A DNA stretch of 64,000 nucleotides, taken from the NCBI RefSeq assembly GCF_019278525.1, contig NZ_CP058986.1:1460001-1524000 (forward strand). The letters are read 5' to 3'. Below the pieces are notes generated by a model. That model had not been told where the DNA came from, did no database searches, and saw only the letters and a program-made list of their open reading frames with translations. Position 1 is the stretch's first letter; every line of letters starts with the position of its first letter. The position numbers and the translations under genes are program-made. The DNA is from Polaribacter sp. HaHaR_3_91. GTDB lineage: Bacteria; Bacteroidota; Bacteroidia; Flavobacteriales; Flavobacteriaceae. Below are positions 1 to 8,718 of the stretch, in pieces.

Positions 1-888
<888 letters not shown>

Positions 889-894
889 TACGCT

Positions 895-912
895 TCCCGC
901 CGAAAGGCGGGA
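895..912 (+). other. GNRA-capped hairpin just after 23S rRNA
   Basis: A 7-bp GC-rich stem (TCCCGCC with GGCGGGA) capped by a GAAA tetraloop follows the 23S 3' end at once. A stable tetraloop hairpin at this point of the precursor transcript fits an rRNA processing or folding role. That role is inferred. No T-run follows, so it is not a terminator. Confidence 0.5.
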
Positions 913-999
913 GCAGAACCTCTTTATTTATTAGACGATTTAGATATTATTTTACCATATGTTAACTTATACAGTTAAAATTATTTAGCTGAAAATTTT

Positions 1000-1108
1000 A
1001 GGGTGGTTATAGCATTGGGGCTCACCTCTTCCCATCTCGAACAGAGAAGTTAAGCCCAATCGCGCCGATGGTACTGCATTTATGTGGGAGAGTAGGTCGC
1101 CGCCTTTC
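1000..1108 (+). rRNA. rrf: 5S ribosomal RNA
   Basis: The roughly 109-nt stretch begins GGGTGGTTATAGCATTGGGG and ends GTCGCCGCC. It holds the 5S core CCCATCTCGAACAGAGAAGTT and GGGAGAGTAGGTCG, and the first and last bases pair as the 5S terminal helix. It sits about 110 bp after 23S in the usual order and no tRNA lies between them. Ends are good to a few bases. Confidence 0.95.
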
Positions 1109-1133
1109 TTTAATCTTGAATATTCAAGATACT

Positions 1134-1166
1134 AAACCTCAATTCTTATGAATTGAGGTTTTTTTT
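1134..1166 (+). terminator. Intrinsic terminator of the rRNA operon
   Basis: A perfect 12-bp stem (AAACCTCAATTC with GAATTGAGGTTT, loop TTAT) ends in a run of eight T. Just before it, 1113-1130 is a perfect 18-nt palindrome (ATCTTGAATATTCAAGAT) that could add a second hairpin. Together they close the rRNA transcription unit. Confidence 0.85.
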
Positions 1167-1230
1167 GTCCTCAACTGAAAACATAGTCATTTTTTTGTAA
1201 TCAATGTATTAGATAAAATCATCTAACTTA

Positions 1231-1256
1231 TCATTTGATGGTAGGAAAAATCTCAT
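1231..1256 (+). repeat. Relic of the GAGAAATCTCA inverted-repeat element
   Basis: Twenty-six bases align with the left arm of the element at 43491-43518 with only a few differences, including the shared AATCTCAT end. The right arm is not recognisable here. A third, inverted partial copy lies at 61794-61836. Confidence 0.45.
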
Positions 1257-1295
1257 ACTCTTGATCATACACTACTTTATATTGTTAGGTGATCC

Positions 1296-1590
1296 TGGAA
1301 ATACTTATTGTTATCTTATCAATCTGAATTTACTTCAATTTCTTTGTTGCGTTAAGTCTATGCAATTTGAGATGCTCAATCAAGTTCAGCATGACAATGT
1401 TTTATTCTTTCTTGATAATTTTTTATGACTTTCTGTGGTTTATTCTGCTAATCTGTGTCGATACTGTTACAAACAATGGGAGCCTTTAATTAGTAATTGT
1501 TATTTTATCAACCGGAATTTTTTTCAGAGTTTTATGAGTGTAGGCATTAAGCAAGTACAGATGCTCATATAAGTTGAGTTTTACAAGGTA
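1296..1590 (+). repeat. Diverged tandem duplication, offset 189 bp
   Basis: Block 1296-1400 and block 1485-1590 align through ATTGTTATYTTATCAA (1307 and 1496), then YGGAATTT or TGAATTT, then a conserved YATTAAG segment, then AGATGCTCA and AAGTT(C/G)AG. They differ at many positions, so the duplication is old. No protein-coding frame spans either copy. Function unknown. Confidence 0.5.
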
Positions 1591-1881
1591 TCGTTTTTTA
1601 GTTCCCCTTTGCTTTGATTTAGTATTGATATCTATCTTCGTTTAAAGTCTCTTATTGAAGTTAATTCAAATTAGATTATCCTTTTATGATTTTCGGATTT
1701 TTTTAAAAAGGTACAACTGACAAATTATTTTAAACAAACGTGTAATTTCTAAATAATAATAAGTCTTTTGATATTTATAAGACGTTAGTCAGAAATGTTC
1801 ATTAATTACTATCTATTTTTTTTATATAACTGAATGTTTTTGCGTGAAGGATAGTAACAAAAAGCCCACAGTGAGGTACGA

Positions 1882-1932
1882 GCGAGGACTTGTAGTGTAT
1901 AGCCTGACCATGCTTTTTTCATGGGCACGCCC
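1882..1932 (+). repeat. Tail of interspersed repeat, GGGCACGCCC subtype (copy E)
   Basis: The segment begins GCGAGGACTTG, continues AGTGTATAGCCTGACC, then a short hairpin (CATG...CATG) and ends GGGCACGCCC. The same order GCGAGTG...AAAGCCCGACC...GGAACGCCCC is seen on the minus strand of copy D at 15982-16073. The 5' half of the repeat seen in other copies is missing here. Confidence 0.5.
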
Positions 1933-1990
1933 TTAATTAGATTCACTTTTGCTTATATTGTCTTAAATAATTTATATAGGCATAAAAAGA

Positions 1991-2028
1991 ATAAAGCCAG
2001 TTCTAAAGTAAATTAGAACTGGCTTTAA
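1991..2028 (-). terminator. Terminator of the SusC/SusD/lipoprotein operon
   Basis: A perfect 15-bp stem (1992-2006 with 2013-2027, 6-nt loop) lies 22 bp after the stop of the minus-strand lipoprotein gene. Reading on the minus strand, the stem is followed by TTCTTTTTATG, a usable U-tract. Confidence 0.85.
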
Positions 2029-2049
2029 TTTATACAAATTTGAAATTAT

Positions 2050-2916
2050 TTACAATGCAGTATATTGATATACTCTACCGTAATAAGATGAGTTACCTAC
2101 GCGGTATCTAGAAAGAATATGTTGTCTATAACTACCAACATAACCTGTCCAATAATCACTGTAATCATTCAAACTCCATCTAAAAACTTGTAGGCTACCT
2201 TGATCAGATCCATCATCTCCAATTACTCTAATACGGTAATAATTATATCCATAACCAGAAGATATTTCTATTCGTTTATTTACTGTTACTGGTTCCCATC
2301 CCGTTGCTTCTCCAAATAAAACTGGTTCTCCAACATTAAACCATTCACTTCTTTCTCCGGTATCATTATCTATTATATATTGATACTGGTATTGAAGTCT
2401 TAGAGTAGTAGGTACTCCTGGTGTTTCATAAAGGGAATTATGAAATTTAATCCATGTTGTTTCACCTGTGTTTTCTGTTGTTATTTTTGGATATTCTCCA
2501 TAATCTACTATAGTTGGATCTTTATCAAAATCATGCACAATTAGAGTCGTTTTTCCTGCAGGCATTTCAATATTCTTGTCATAAACTAATGTTAAATCAT
2601 CTACAGCTCCTATATATAGTTTTAGATTTATTAATCCAGATTCTGTAGTATAAAATTTACCACCCGTAGCAGATCTAGGTATAAAGCTATTAATAGGTAA
2701 TGAATAAGTTTCATTGCTTAATAACTCATCATTTAATTCTATCCTATTTATGGTGCTAGCGGTTCCACTTGCAAGGGGAACTACATAATGTATTTGGAAT
2801 TGTGCTGTTGTTTCTGTATCAATTTCTGTTGTGTCATATTCTACAACGTGTTCTTCACAAGCTGTAATTAAAAATGCACAAACTAGAAAGAGTCCTATTT
2901 TAGCTATATTTTTCAT
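2050..2916 (-). CDS. Exported lipoprotein encoded with SusC/SusD
   Basis: The 288-residue product has a lipoprotein signal peptide: a basic start, a hydrophobic stretch and the lipobox ITAC with Cys20, followed by acidic residues. I chose the ATG at 2916 because it gives this signal peptide. The frame stays open up to 2982, but those earlier starts overlap the SusD gene and would prepend about 22 charged residues. No family is recognised. The C-terminal half is rich in Tyr, Trp and Ser, as in surface glycan- or ligand-binding lipoproteins. As third gene after SusC and SusD it occupies the slot usually held by SusE-like or other surface binding proteins, so a cell-surface ligand-binding role is inferred. 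A strong terminator follows. Confidence 0.8.
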   Translation of the reverse strand: MKNIAKIGLFLVCAFLITACEEHVVEYDTTEIDTETTAQFQIHYVVPLASGTASTINRIELNDELLSNETYSLPINSFIPRSATGGKFYTTESGLINLKLYIGAVDDLTLVYDKNIEMPAGKTTLIVHDFDKDPTIVDYGEYPKITTENTGETTWIKFHNSLYETPGVPTTLRLQYQYQYIIDNDTGERSEWFNVGEPVLFGEATGWEPVTVNKRIEISSGYGYNYYRIRVIGDDGSDQGSLQVFRWSLNDYSDYWTGYVGSYRQHILSRYRVGNSSYYGRVYQYTAL

Positions 2917-2948
2917 GTTTTTTAGATTTCTTAAGTTGAACATATACT

Positions 2949-4820
2949 TTATTGAGGTAAATCTCCTGGATAGACAAACCACGGAATAGACGTGTGATAA
3001 TTCTCTGCTGTTCCCGATATAGGTTTAAGTATCTCTAAAGAAGGTATATTCCACATATATTCTGAATTAAATCGAGGTCTTATTCGGTAACTTGGTGAAC
3101 CTTCATTTTGTGTATAATAAGATCCTTTTCTACCTTCCACTTGCGCAGGTGCTAAATAAAAACCTTTGTATACTTTAGTATCGTCTGTGTCTTTTTTCTG
3201 ATCTACTAGTCCGTGTATAAAACCATTACCTGTGCTAGGAACATCTCCTGTATAGTCAATATCATAATTATATTTACGCATATCAACCCAAGCTTCTGAA
3301 GCTCCCCATGGATATAAAGAAACCCATTTTTGCATCATAATATGTGACAATGTAAATTCGTTTAATGGTAGTGCTCCTGCATAAGGTCCGTTTAAGTATT
3401 CTGATGCAAGTGAATTAAAAACACTTGTTGTAATTTTGTCACCTCCACTAGCACTTCCTTCACTTCCTGTACTTATATAACGAGCTGTTGTTTGCATATC
3501 TGCACTTACCCCTCTTTTGAAGGCTTCAAAAGCATCTGTTTTTTGACCCAACTTCCAATAGGTTTCTGCTAAACAAAATTGAATTTCAGAGTACGTGGTT
3601 AATATATATGGTGCATCATCTCTATAAATCCATCTACCAGTACCATCATGAACTGTACCTTGGTATTGAGAAGATAAGGTTCTACCGTAAAATGATGGAG
3701 CTTGTCCTATAGGTCCTGTACTACCCGTAAAAGAACCTCCATAATATTGATACGCTTTTATACTGTCTGTATTATTTAAATTTAAATATGTTGGGTTACT
3801 TTCTGTAGCCAATTTAACTGCAACTCTAGGATCATAATGGCCTAATTCATTTGTTAACGTATCAGTTATAATTTGTTTATCCGCAAGTTCAACCGGATGA
3901 TAATAGTTTGTCGTATTTATAATATGAATTTTATCTCCTGTTGCATCCTCATATTTAGGAACTGTACCTGTAAATACTTGTACTGCATAATCATGTTGAA
4001 AATAGCTGTAACTTAAATTACCTCTTGCCGTTCCCCAAAAATTATTATAGCTACTGTATGGTGCAGATTGTGATCCACCACCTACAGAAACAGTAGCGTC
4101 ATCACTAGGACTTTGGAAAGATTTACCAGCTGCATCAATTAATTCTTGAGCGTATGTTCCTGAAAAGTCTGATTTATTACTTAAAGAAGCTAAGTTACGG
4201 ACAATAATGGCGTATGAAAATTTCTTCCACATTTCTTTATCACCACCATAAATAAAATCATTATTAGTTAATTTATCACCATACGATTGATCGTCAGTTT
4301 TTTCTAACATTTCAATTGCTTCATAAGCCCATTCACGAACTTGGGTGTAGACATCTTTTTGATAATCATAATCATGCTGTAGTAAACTAGGTACAAATGC
4401 ATCATTCATTGGTACTTCTCCATGAACTTTTGTCAATAAATCCCAACTGTAAGCTTTCATTGCTAAACCAATTCCAGCTAAAGTCCAATCTTCTGCTTCT
4501 ATAGATTGATTGATTAAGTTTTCTAGATTTTGACCTTGACTCCAATAAGTCATTCTCCAAATTTCTCCTCCAGCATCGCTCCCTAAATTATAGTAATTGC
4601 TAGCAAAACTAGTGTAACTACTTGTACCCATCATTTGTGTCATAGGAGCAATTGCTCTTAGATCATAATAAATACCTTGATATTGTTGGGTAATTCCTGC
4701 TAGGTATAAATACCCTTCTACTTCAGCAGGTGCATCTATATTATTATTTACATCAAGATATTCTTCACAGCTAGTAAAACTGAAAAAAGCTATTAGTATG
4801 TATATTAATTTATTTTTCAT
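2949..4820 (-). CDS. SusD/RagB-like outer-membrane lipoprotein (SusD-like_2 type)
   Basis: SusD-family proteins sit as surface lids on their SusC partner and help capture ligand. The 623-residue product starts with a lipoprotein signal (lipobox FTSC, Cys18) followed by EEYLDVNN, the typical SusD N terminus. The long helical N-terminal part (IAPMTQMMG, then YSWDLLTKVHGEVPMNDAF near residues 125-150) and the conserved SusD segment IQFCLAETYWKLGQ near residue 410 resemble the SusD-like_2 branch rather than classic starch SusD. The start lies 6 bp after the SusC stop, so the two are surely co-transcribed. No glycosidase, lyase or peptidase is adjacent, so the substrate cannot be read from context. 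Confidence 0.93.
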   Translation of the reverse strand: MKNKLIYILIAFFSFTSCEEYLDVNNNIDAPAEVEGYLYLAGITQQYQGIYYDLRAIAPMTQMMGTSSYTSFASNYYNLGSDAGGEIWRMTYWSQGQNLENLINQSIEAEDWTLAGIGLAMKAYSWDLLTKVHGEVPMNDAFVPSLLQHDYDYQKDVYTQVREWAYEAIEMLEKTDDQSYGDKLTNNDFIYGGDKEMWKKFSYAIIVRNLASLSNKSDFSGTYAQELIDAAGKSFQSPSDDATVSVGGGSQSAPYSSYNNFWGTARGNLSYSYFQHDYAVQVFTGTVPKYEDATGDKIHIINTTNYYHPVELADKQIITDTLTNELGHYDPRVAVKLATESNPTYLNLNNTDSIKAYQYYGGSFTGSTGPIGQAPSFYGRTLSSQYQGTVHDGTGRWIYRDDAPYILTTYSEIQFCLAETYWKLGQKTDAFEAFKRGVSADMQTTARYISTGSEGSASGGDKITTSVFNSLASEYLNGPYAGALPLNEFTLSHIMMQKWVSLYPWGASEAWVDMRKYNYDIDYTGDVPSTGNGFIHGLVDQKKDTDDTKVYKGFYLAPAQVEGRKGSYYTQNEGSPSYRIRPRFNSEYMWNIPSLEILKPISGTAENYHTSIPWFVYPGDLPQ

Positions 4821-4826
4821 GATTTT

Positions 4827-7800
4827 TTAATTTAAGGTTAAACTGATTCCTACTGAATAGCTGCGTGGATTTGGAATAGACCAAATATCAATACCTTCAC
4901 CACCCGTACCTCCTGCAGCTGCTGAAACTGAGTTCCCCACAGCATCAATACCAGAATAATTTGTCCAAGTAAATAAGTCGTTTGCTACAAAATATAGGTT
5001 TACTTGAGAAAAAAGTTTAGATTTATTAAGTAAATCTTCATCTAGACGGTAAGAAAAACGTAATTCTTGCATACGTAAATAGTTTACATCTTTTTCTAGC
5101 CAATCTTCGTCTCCTCCTGTAAATATAGAAGAACCATACATACTATAATCTACTGCTATTGTATTTTGAGTTGGGTTAGCTGAATTCTCATTACCATCTT
5201 GAATAACACCATTAAATATTTGTGGACCACTTTCTCTTAAATCTACTGATTCCCAACTATTCCCTCTATACATCATATCTCGTTTTGTTCCATTTACAAC
5301 AGTAGCTCCTAGGCGTCCAGCAAATAAACTAGATAATCTAAAGTTTTTATATTTAAAACTAGTACTCATTCCAAAACGTAATTTTGGTTCTCTGTCTCCA
5401 ATAATAGACCATTCACTAGCGGTGATAGGTAATCCTGTAGTTGGACTAATTAAGATATCACCATTATCATTACGTTCGTATGCTCTACCTGTTATAGTTG
5501 AAATTGATTCACCTTGCATAATACCATTTCGTATGTTTCCAGAAGTCCAAGTATAGGCATTATAGTATTCCGTTACATTTTCTGGCAGAGAAACAACTTC
5601 TGAAGTTCCTTGAGATCCATTGATACCAAAATTCCAAGTAAAGTCATTATTTCTTATAATATCAACATCAATATTTGCTTCCCATCCTTTTGTTTTAAAT
5701 GTACCTACATTTAATGTGTTTAATACAAATCCTGTTGCATAACTTAATCTAAAACCTCTTACTATCTGATCTGAATTTTCCGTTGTAAAATAGGTAAAAC
5801 TTGTTTTTACTCTATTTTTAAACAAACCTAAGTCTATACCAATTTCATTTGCAGTTGTAATTTCTGGTTTAAGTTCTGGGTTAGGACCTGTATAACCATA
5901 TTTGAACCCCCCACCTGTTAAATTAGTTTTTTCTAATTGTGGGTCTATTTGTAAAGGACTTGCATCTTTACCAACTTGAGCCCATGAACCACGTAGCTTA
6001 AAATGATTTATAGTTTCATTATCCTTTAAGAAATCTAAATCAGATACAATTAAAGCTCCTTCTACAGCAGGATAGAAATAACTGTTGTTTTCTACAGGCA
6101 ATGTAGATGACCAGTCATTTCTAGCTCTTAATGTTATAAAAGCTAAATTATTATATCCAAATTCAAACGAACCAGAAATTCCTTGTACTCGTCTTTTGGT
6201 ATTTCTTTGGCTAGATGTTTGTGTTAAAGGGTCTGTGTTGTTGATAGATTGAAAATCTGTTGCAATAAAATTACTACCATAACTACTAGTTCTTGTTACT
6301 CCATTCTCTACTTGGTGATATCCTAATTGACCTGAAAATGAAAATTTGTCGTCAAAATATGTATTACTATAACCACCAAGTATATTAATGGTTGGATCAG
6401 AAAAATTTGACTGAGTTATGTTATAACTACCTTCACCAGCATTATCATACGCATAATAAGGATGTGTAGATGTTACATAGGTTTGCATACCTACATCCCA
6501 TCCAACTTGTGCCCTAACAAAAGTGTTTTTCATTGGCGTCATATTCAAAGAAATATTACTGATAAATCTATCTGATTCATCATAATACTTATTATTATTC
6601 ATTCCAAAAAGAGGATTTAATAAATCTACATCAAGGTAATAATCAGGTGTTCTCATATGGCTACCGTCTTCAGCAAGATAATTGCTCATATCATCTACTC
6701 TAGGCCATAACATAGCACGATATAACGGACCTGAAGTACCTGTTCTAACCTTGTTGTTTTCAGTATTAGTATATTGCAAAGCTCCTTCAAAAGTTAACCA
6801 ATCTGTAACTTCTGCTTTACCAGATAAACTTAAATTAGTTCTTTTGTATTTAGTAGTTTTTACAACACCAGTTTCGTTTAATTGAGAAAAACTACCACGA
6901 ATAGTTGCTTTATCAGATCCTCCATCTACAGAAACATTGTATCGTTGTTGAACGCCTGTTTGAAGTATTGCATCAAGATTATCATAGATTTTTGTATCTT
7001 CTGGATACAACCCTCCAAATTTACTTGTGTAATAGTAGTTTGTTGTCCCTTTAGCTCCGTTAGAATATTTGTCTTGCATTTCTGGATAACCATAAGCATT
7101 ACTAAATTTTAGAAAATTACTAAATCGAACAGTTCCTTTACCAGAAGTACCTTTTTTAGTGGTAATAATAATTGCTCCGTTAGATGCATCTGAACCGTAT
7201 AATGCCGCAGCACCAGCTCCTTTTAAAATTGTTATAGATTCAACATCATCAGGGTTAAAATCGTTACCTCTAGAAGAAAAGTCCATGTCACGTACAGAAA
7301 ATTCTCCACCAGCCATTCCGCTCGGATCAAAAGTAGAATTGTTCATAGGAATACCATCCACAACATAAAGCGGTTGATTATTACCCGATATAGAGGTAAT
7401 GTTTCTAAGAACCACATTGGTAGAGGCACCAGGATTTCCACTTGTAGACCCTACATTAAGACCAGCAACTCGACCTGCTAATGCGGTAATAAAATTTTCT
7501 CTACCAGAATCTTCAATAGTTTTTCCTTCAATATGCTGTACTGAAGAACCGATACTACGCTTTACACGTTTTAAACCGAATTCTGCAGTGATAACAACTT
7601 CACCAAGAACAGAAGTGTCTTCTTCTAAAACGATCTTGGCAGTTGTGCTATTTACAATAACTTCTTTTTTTTGAAAACCAATAGAAGAGAAAACTAGTGT
7701 TTTACCTTTTGCAACTGATATGTTATAATTTCCATTAAAATCAGTAGACGTTCCTTTATTACTTCCTTTAATTACAATAGTTACACCTGGTAAAGGCGTA

Positions 7801-7907
7801 TCAATTTTATCAACAACAGTACCTTTCACAATTATGTTTTGTGAAAATAGTACGGAAAATGAAGTTGTAAAAAAAACCAGAAGTGTTACTTTAATTTTTT
7901 TAGTCAT
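4827..7907 (-). CDS. SusC/RagA family TonB-linked outer-membrane receptor
   Basis: This 1026-residue TonB-dependent transporter would import large ligands across the outer membrane together with the SusD protein encoded next. Domains in order: signal peptide (1-23), carboxypeptidase-regulatory-like domain (about 26-96, with GTVVDKIDTPLPGVTIVIKG), a TonB box-like stretch EVVIT at 103-107, plug domain (ALAGRVAGLNV near 142-152 and PLYVVDGIPM at 179-188, both SusC/RagA signatures), then the beta-barrel ending NPRSYSVGISLTLN with its hydrophobic C-terminal strand. No N-terminal STN domain is seen, so anti-sigma signalling is unlikely. It is the first gene of a three-gene operon; a promoter-like TAAGTTTG lies 26 bp upstream of the start codon. 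Confidence 0.95.
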   Translation of the reverse strand: MTKKIKVTLLVFFTTSFSVLFSQNIIVKGTVVDKIDTPLPGVTIVIKGSNKGTSTDFNGNYNISVAKGKTLVFSSIGFQKKEVIVNSTTAKIVLEEDTSVLGEVVITAEFGLKRVKRSIGSSVQHIEGKTIEDSGRENFITALAGRVAGLNVGSTSGNPGASTNVVLRNITSISGNNQPLYVVDGIPMNNSTFDPSGMAGGEFSVRDMDFSSRGNDFNPDDVESITILKGAGAAALYGSDASNGAIIITTKKGTSGKGTVRFSNFLKFSNAYGYPEMQDKYSNGAKGTTNYYYTSKFGGLYPEDTKIYDNLDAILQTGVQQRYNVSVDGGSDKATIRGSFSQLNETGVVKTTKYKRTNLSLSGKAEVTDWLTFEGALQYTNTENNKVRTGTSGPLYRAMLWPRVDDMSNYLAEDGSHMRTPDYYLDVDLLNPLFGMNNNKYYDESDRFISNISLNMTPMKNTFVRAQVGWDVGMQTYVTSTHPYYAYDNAGEGSYNITQSNFSDPTINILGGYSNTYFDDKFSFSGQLGYHQVENGVTRTSSYGSNFIATDFQSINNTDPLTQTSSQRNTKRRVQGISGSFEFGYNNLAFITLRARNDWSSTLPVENNSYFYPAVEGALIVSDLDFLKDNETINHFKLRGSWAQVGKDASPLQIDPQLEKTNLTGGGFKYGYTGPNPELKPEITTANEIGIDLGLFKNRVKTSFTYFTTENSDQIVRGFRLSYATGFVLNTLNVGTFKTKGWEANIDVDIIRNNDFTWNFGINGSQGTSEVVSLPENVTEYYNAYTWTSGNIRNGIMQGESISTITGRAYERNDNGDILISPTTGLPITASEWSIIGDREPKLRFGMSTSFKYKNFRLSSLFAGRLGATVVNGTKRDMMYRGNSWESVDLRESGPQIFNGVIQDGNENSANPTQNTIAVDYSMYGSSIFTGGDEDWLEKDVNYLRMQELRFSYRLDEDLLNKSKLFSQVNLYFVANDLFTWTNYSGIDAVGNSVSAAAGGTGGEGIDIWSIPNPRSYSVGISLTLN

Positions 7908-7932
7908 AGTTATTATTATTGATTAGTTAAGA

Positions 7933-7940
7933 CAAACTTA
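7933..7940 (-). promoter_or_regulatory. Bacteroidota -7 promoter element for the SusC operon
   Basis: Minus-strand TAAGTTTG matches the Bacteroidota TAnnTTTG consensus and would place the transcript start about 20 nt before the susC-like ATG. No clear -33 TTG at the preferred distance is visible. The motif arises by chance fairly often in such AT-rich DNA. Confidence 0.4.
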
Positions 7941-8718
7941 ACAATTTATTACAATAATCTTGCATTTTATTTATTTTTTTTGCGTCATTTTTGCGTTTTT
8001 ACTGCATTTTTATAGTTAGTAAGTGTTGCTTTATTGCAGTATTTTATTTTTATTATATCTAAATATAAAGTATTGTTAATTTTACATACTTGTTTTTGTG
8101 AATAATATTCATGATTGTTTATAATTGCATTTAGATAAAAAAATATTTTTTTTCTCTTTTCTTAAATATTCAATTTGATGGGGAAGAAGTATATTATTTT
8201 TTTACTATTTCAAGTTTTTCGAAATAAGTAGAATATCATATAGTAAATATTTCTTTTAGAAGGTGGTGATTGTTAAAGCGGAAAATTGATGTCGTTAATA
8301 AACATTTTAAAAATGGAGTTTTTTATTATTTTCTAGTAAACAGAATATTCCTTTTTTACTTATAACAGCAAATATGTTACTTAACATTGTTATTACTTAG
8401 ATAAAATTACTGTTAAATAAGATTATATTTTAAATACTCAGCTATTATACCGAGGTCTTAGAATAAAAAAAAGTATTTCTAAAGCTAGGTTACCTTACTG
8501 ACTTAAATTTACAGTAATCGAACACATATAGAGAATTTTCTGGAAAAATATCAAATTTAAATATTTATCAAATAACTCTTAATGAGGTTTATATGACTAT
8601 TATTTACAAAACCTTTGAATGGTTTCGTAAGTAGTAGTCATTGTTATGTTGATATTATTGTTTTGACTTCGTTTTTTAGAGAGATGTATTTGTTTTAAAG
8701 GATGAACATCTTACTGAT
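7941..8718. other. Gene-free AT-rich spacer
   Basis: No supported gene in about 780 bp; frames on both strands are short and broken. The only pattern I can point to is the segment at 8099-8148, headed by the inverted repeat TGAATAATATTCA, which recurs upstream of porQ. The rest is poly-A/T-like. Confidence 0.6.
8099..8148 (+). repeat. Shared 50-bp segment with TGAATAATATTCA, copy 1
   Basis: Starts at an interrupted palindrome TGAATA-A-TATTCA and continues TTATAATNNCATTTARAT with A/T runs. The segment at 11144-11193 has the identical 13-mer and matches most following positions, in the same orientation. It could be an operator shared by the SusC and porQ regions or an old dispersed repeat. Confidence 0.4.

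Larger units (their letters stand above)
1167..1990. other. Gene-free spacer between rRNA operon and SusCD operon
   Basis: No convincing open frame on either strand. The stretch is very AT-rich and holds decayed repeats: a relic of the TCATTT...GAGAAATCTCAT element at 1231-1256, a diverged tandem duplication with a 189-bp offset (1296-1590), and the tail of an interspersed repeat at 1882-1932. It looks like a landing or decay zone downstream of an rRNA operon. Confidence 0.7.

Noticed and set aside
2917..2982. Upstream extension of the lipoprotein gene
   Set aside because: Overlaps the SusD gene and would place charged residues before the lipoprotein signal.
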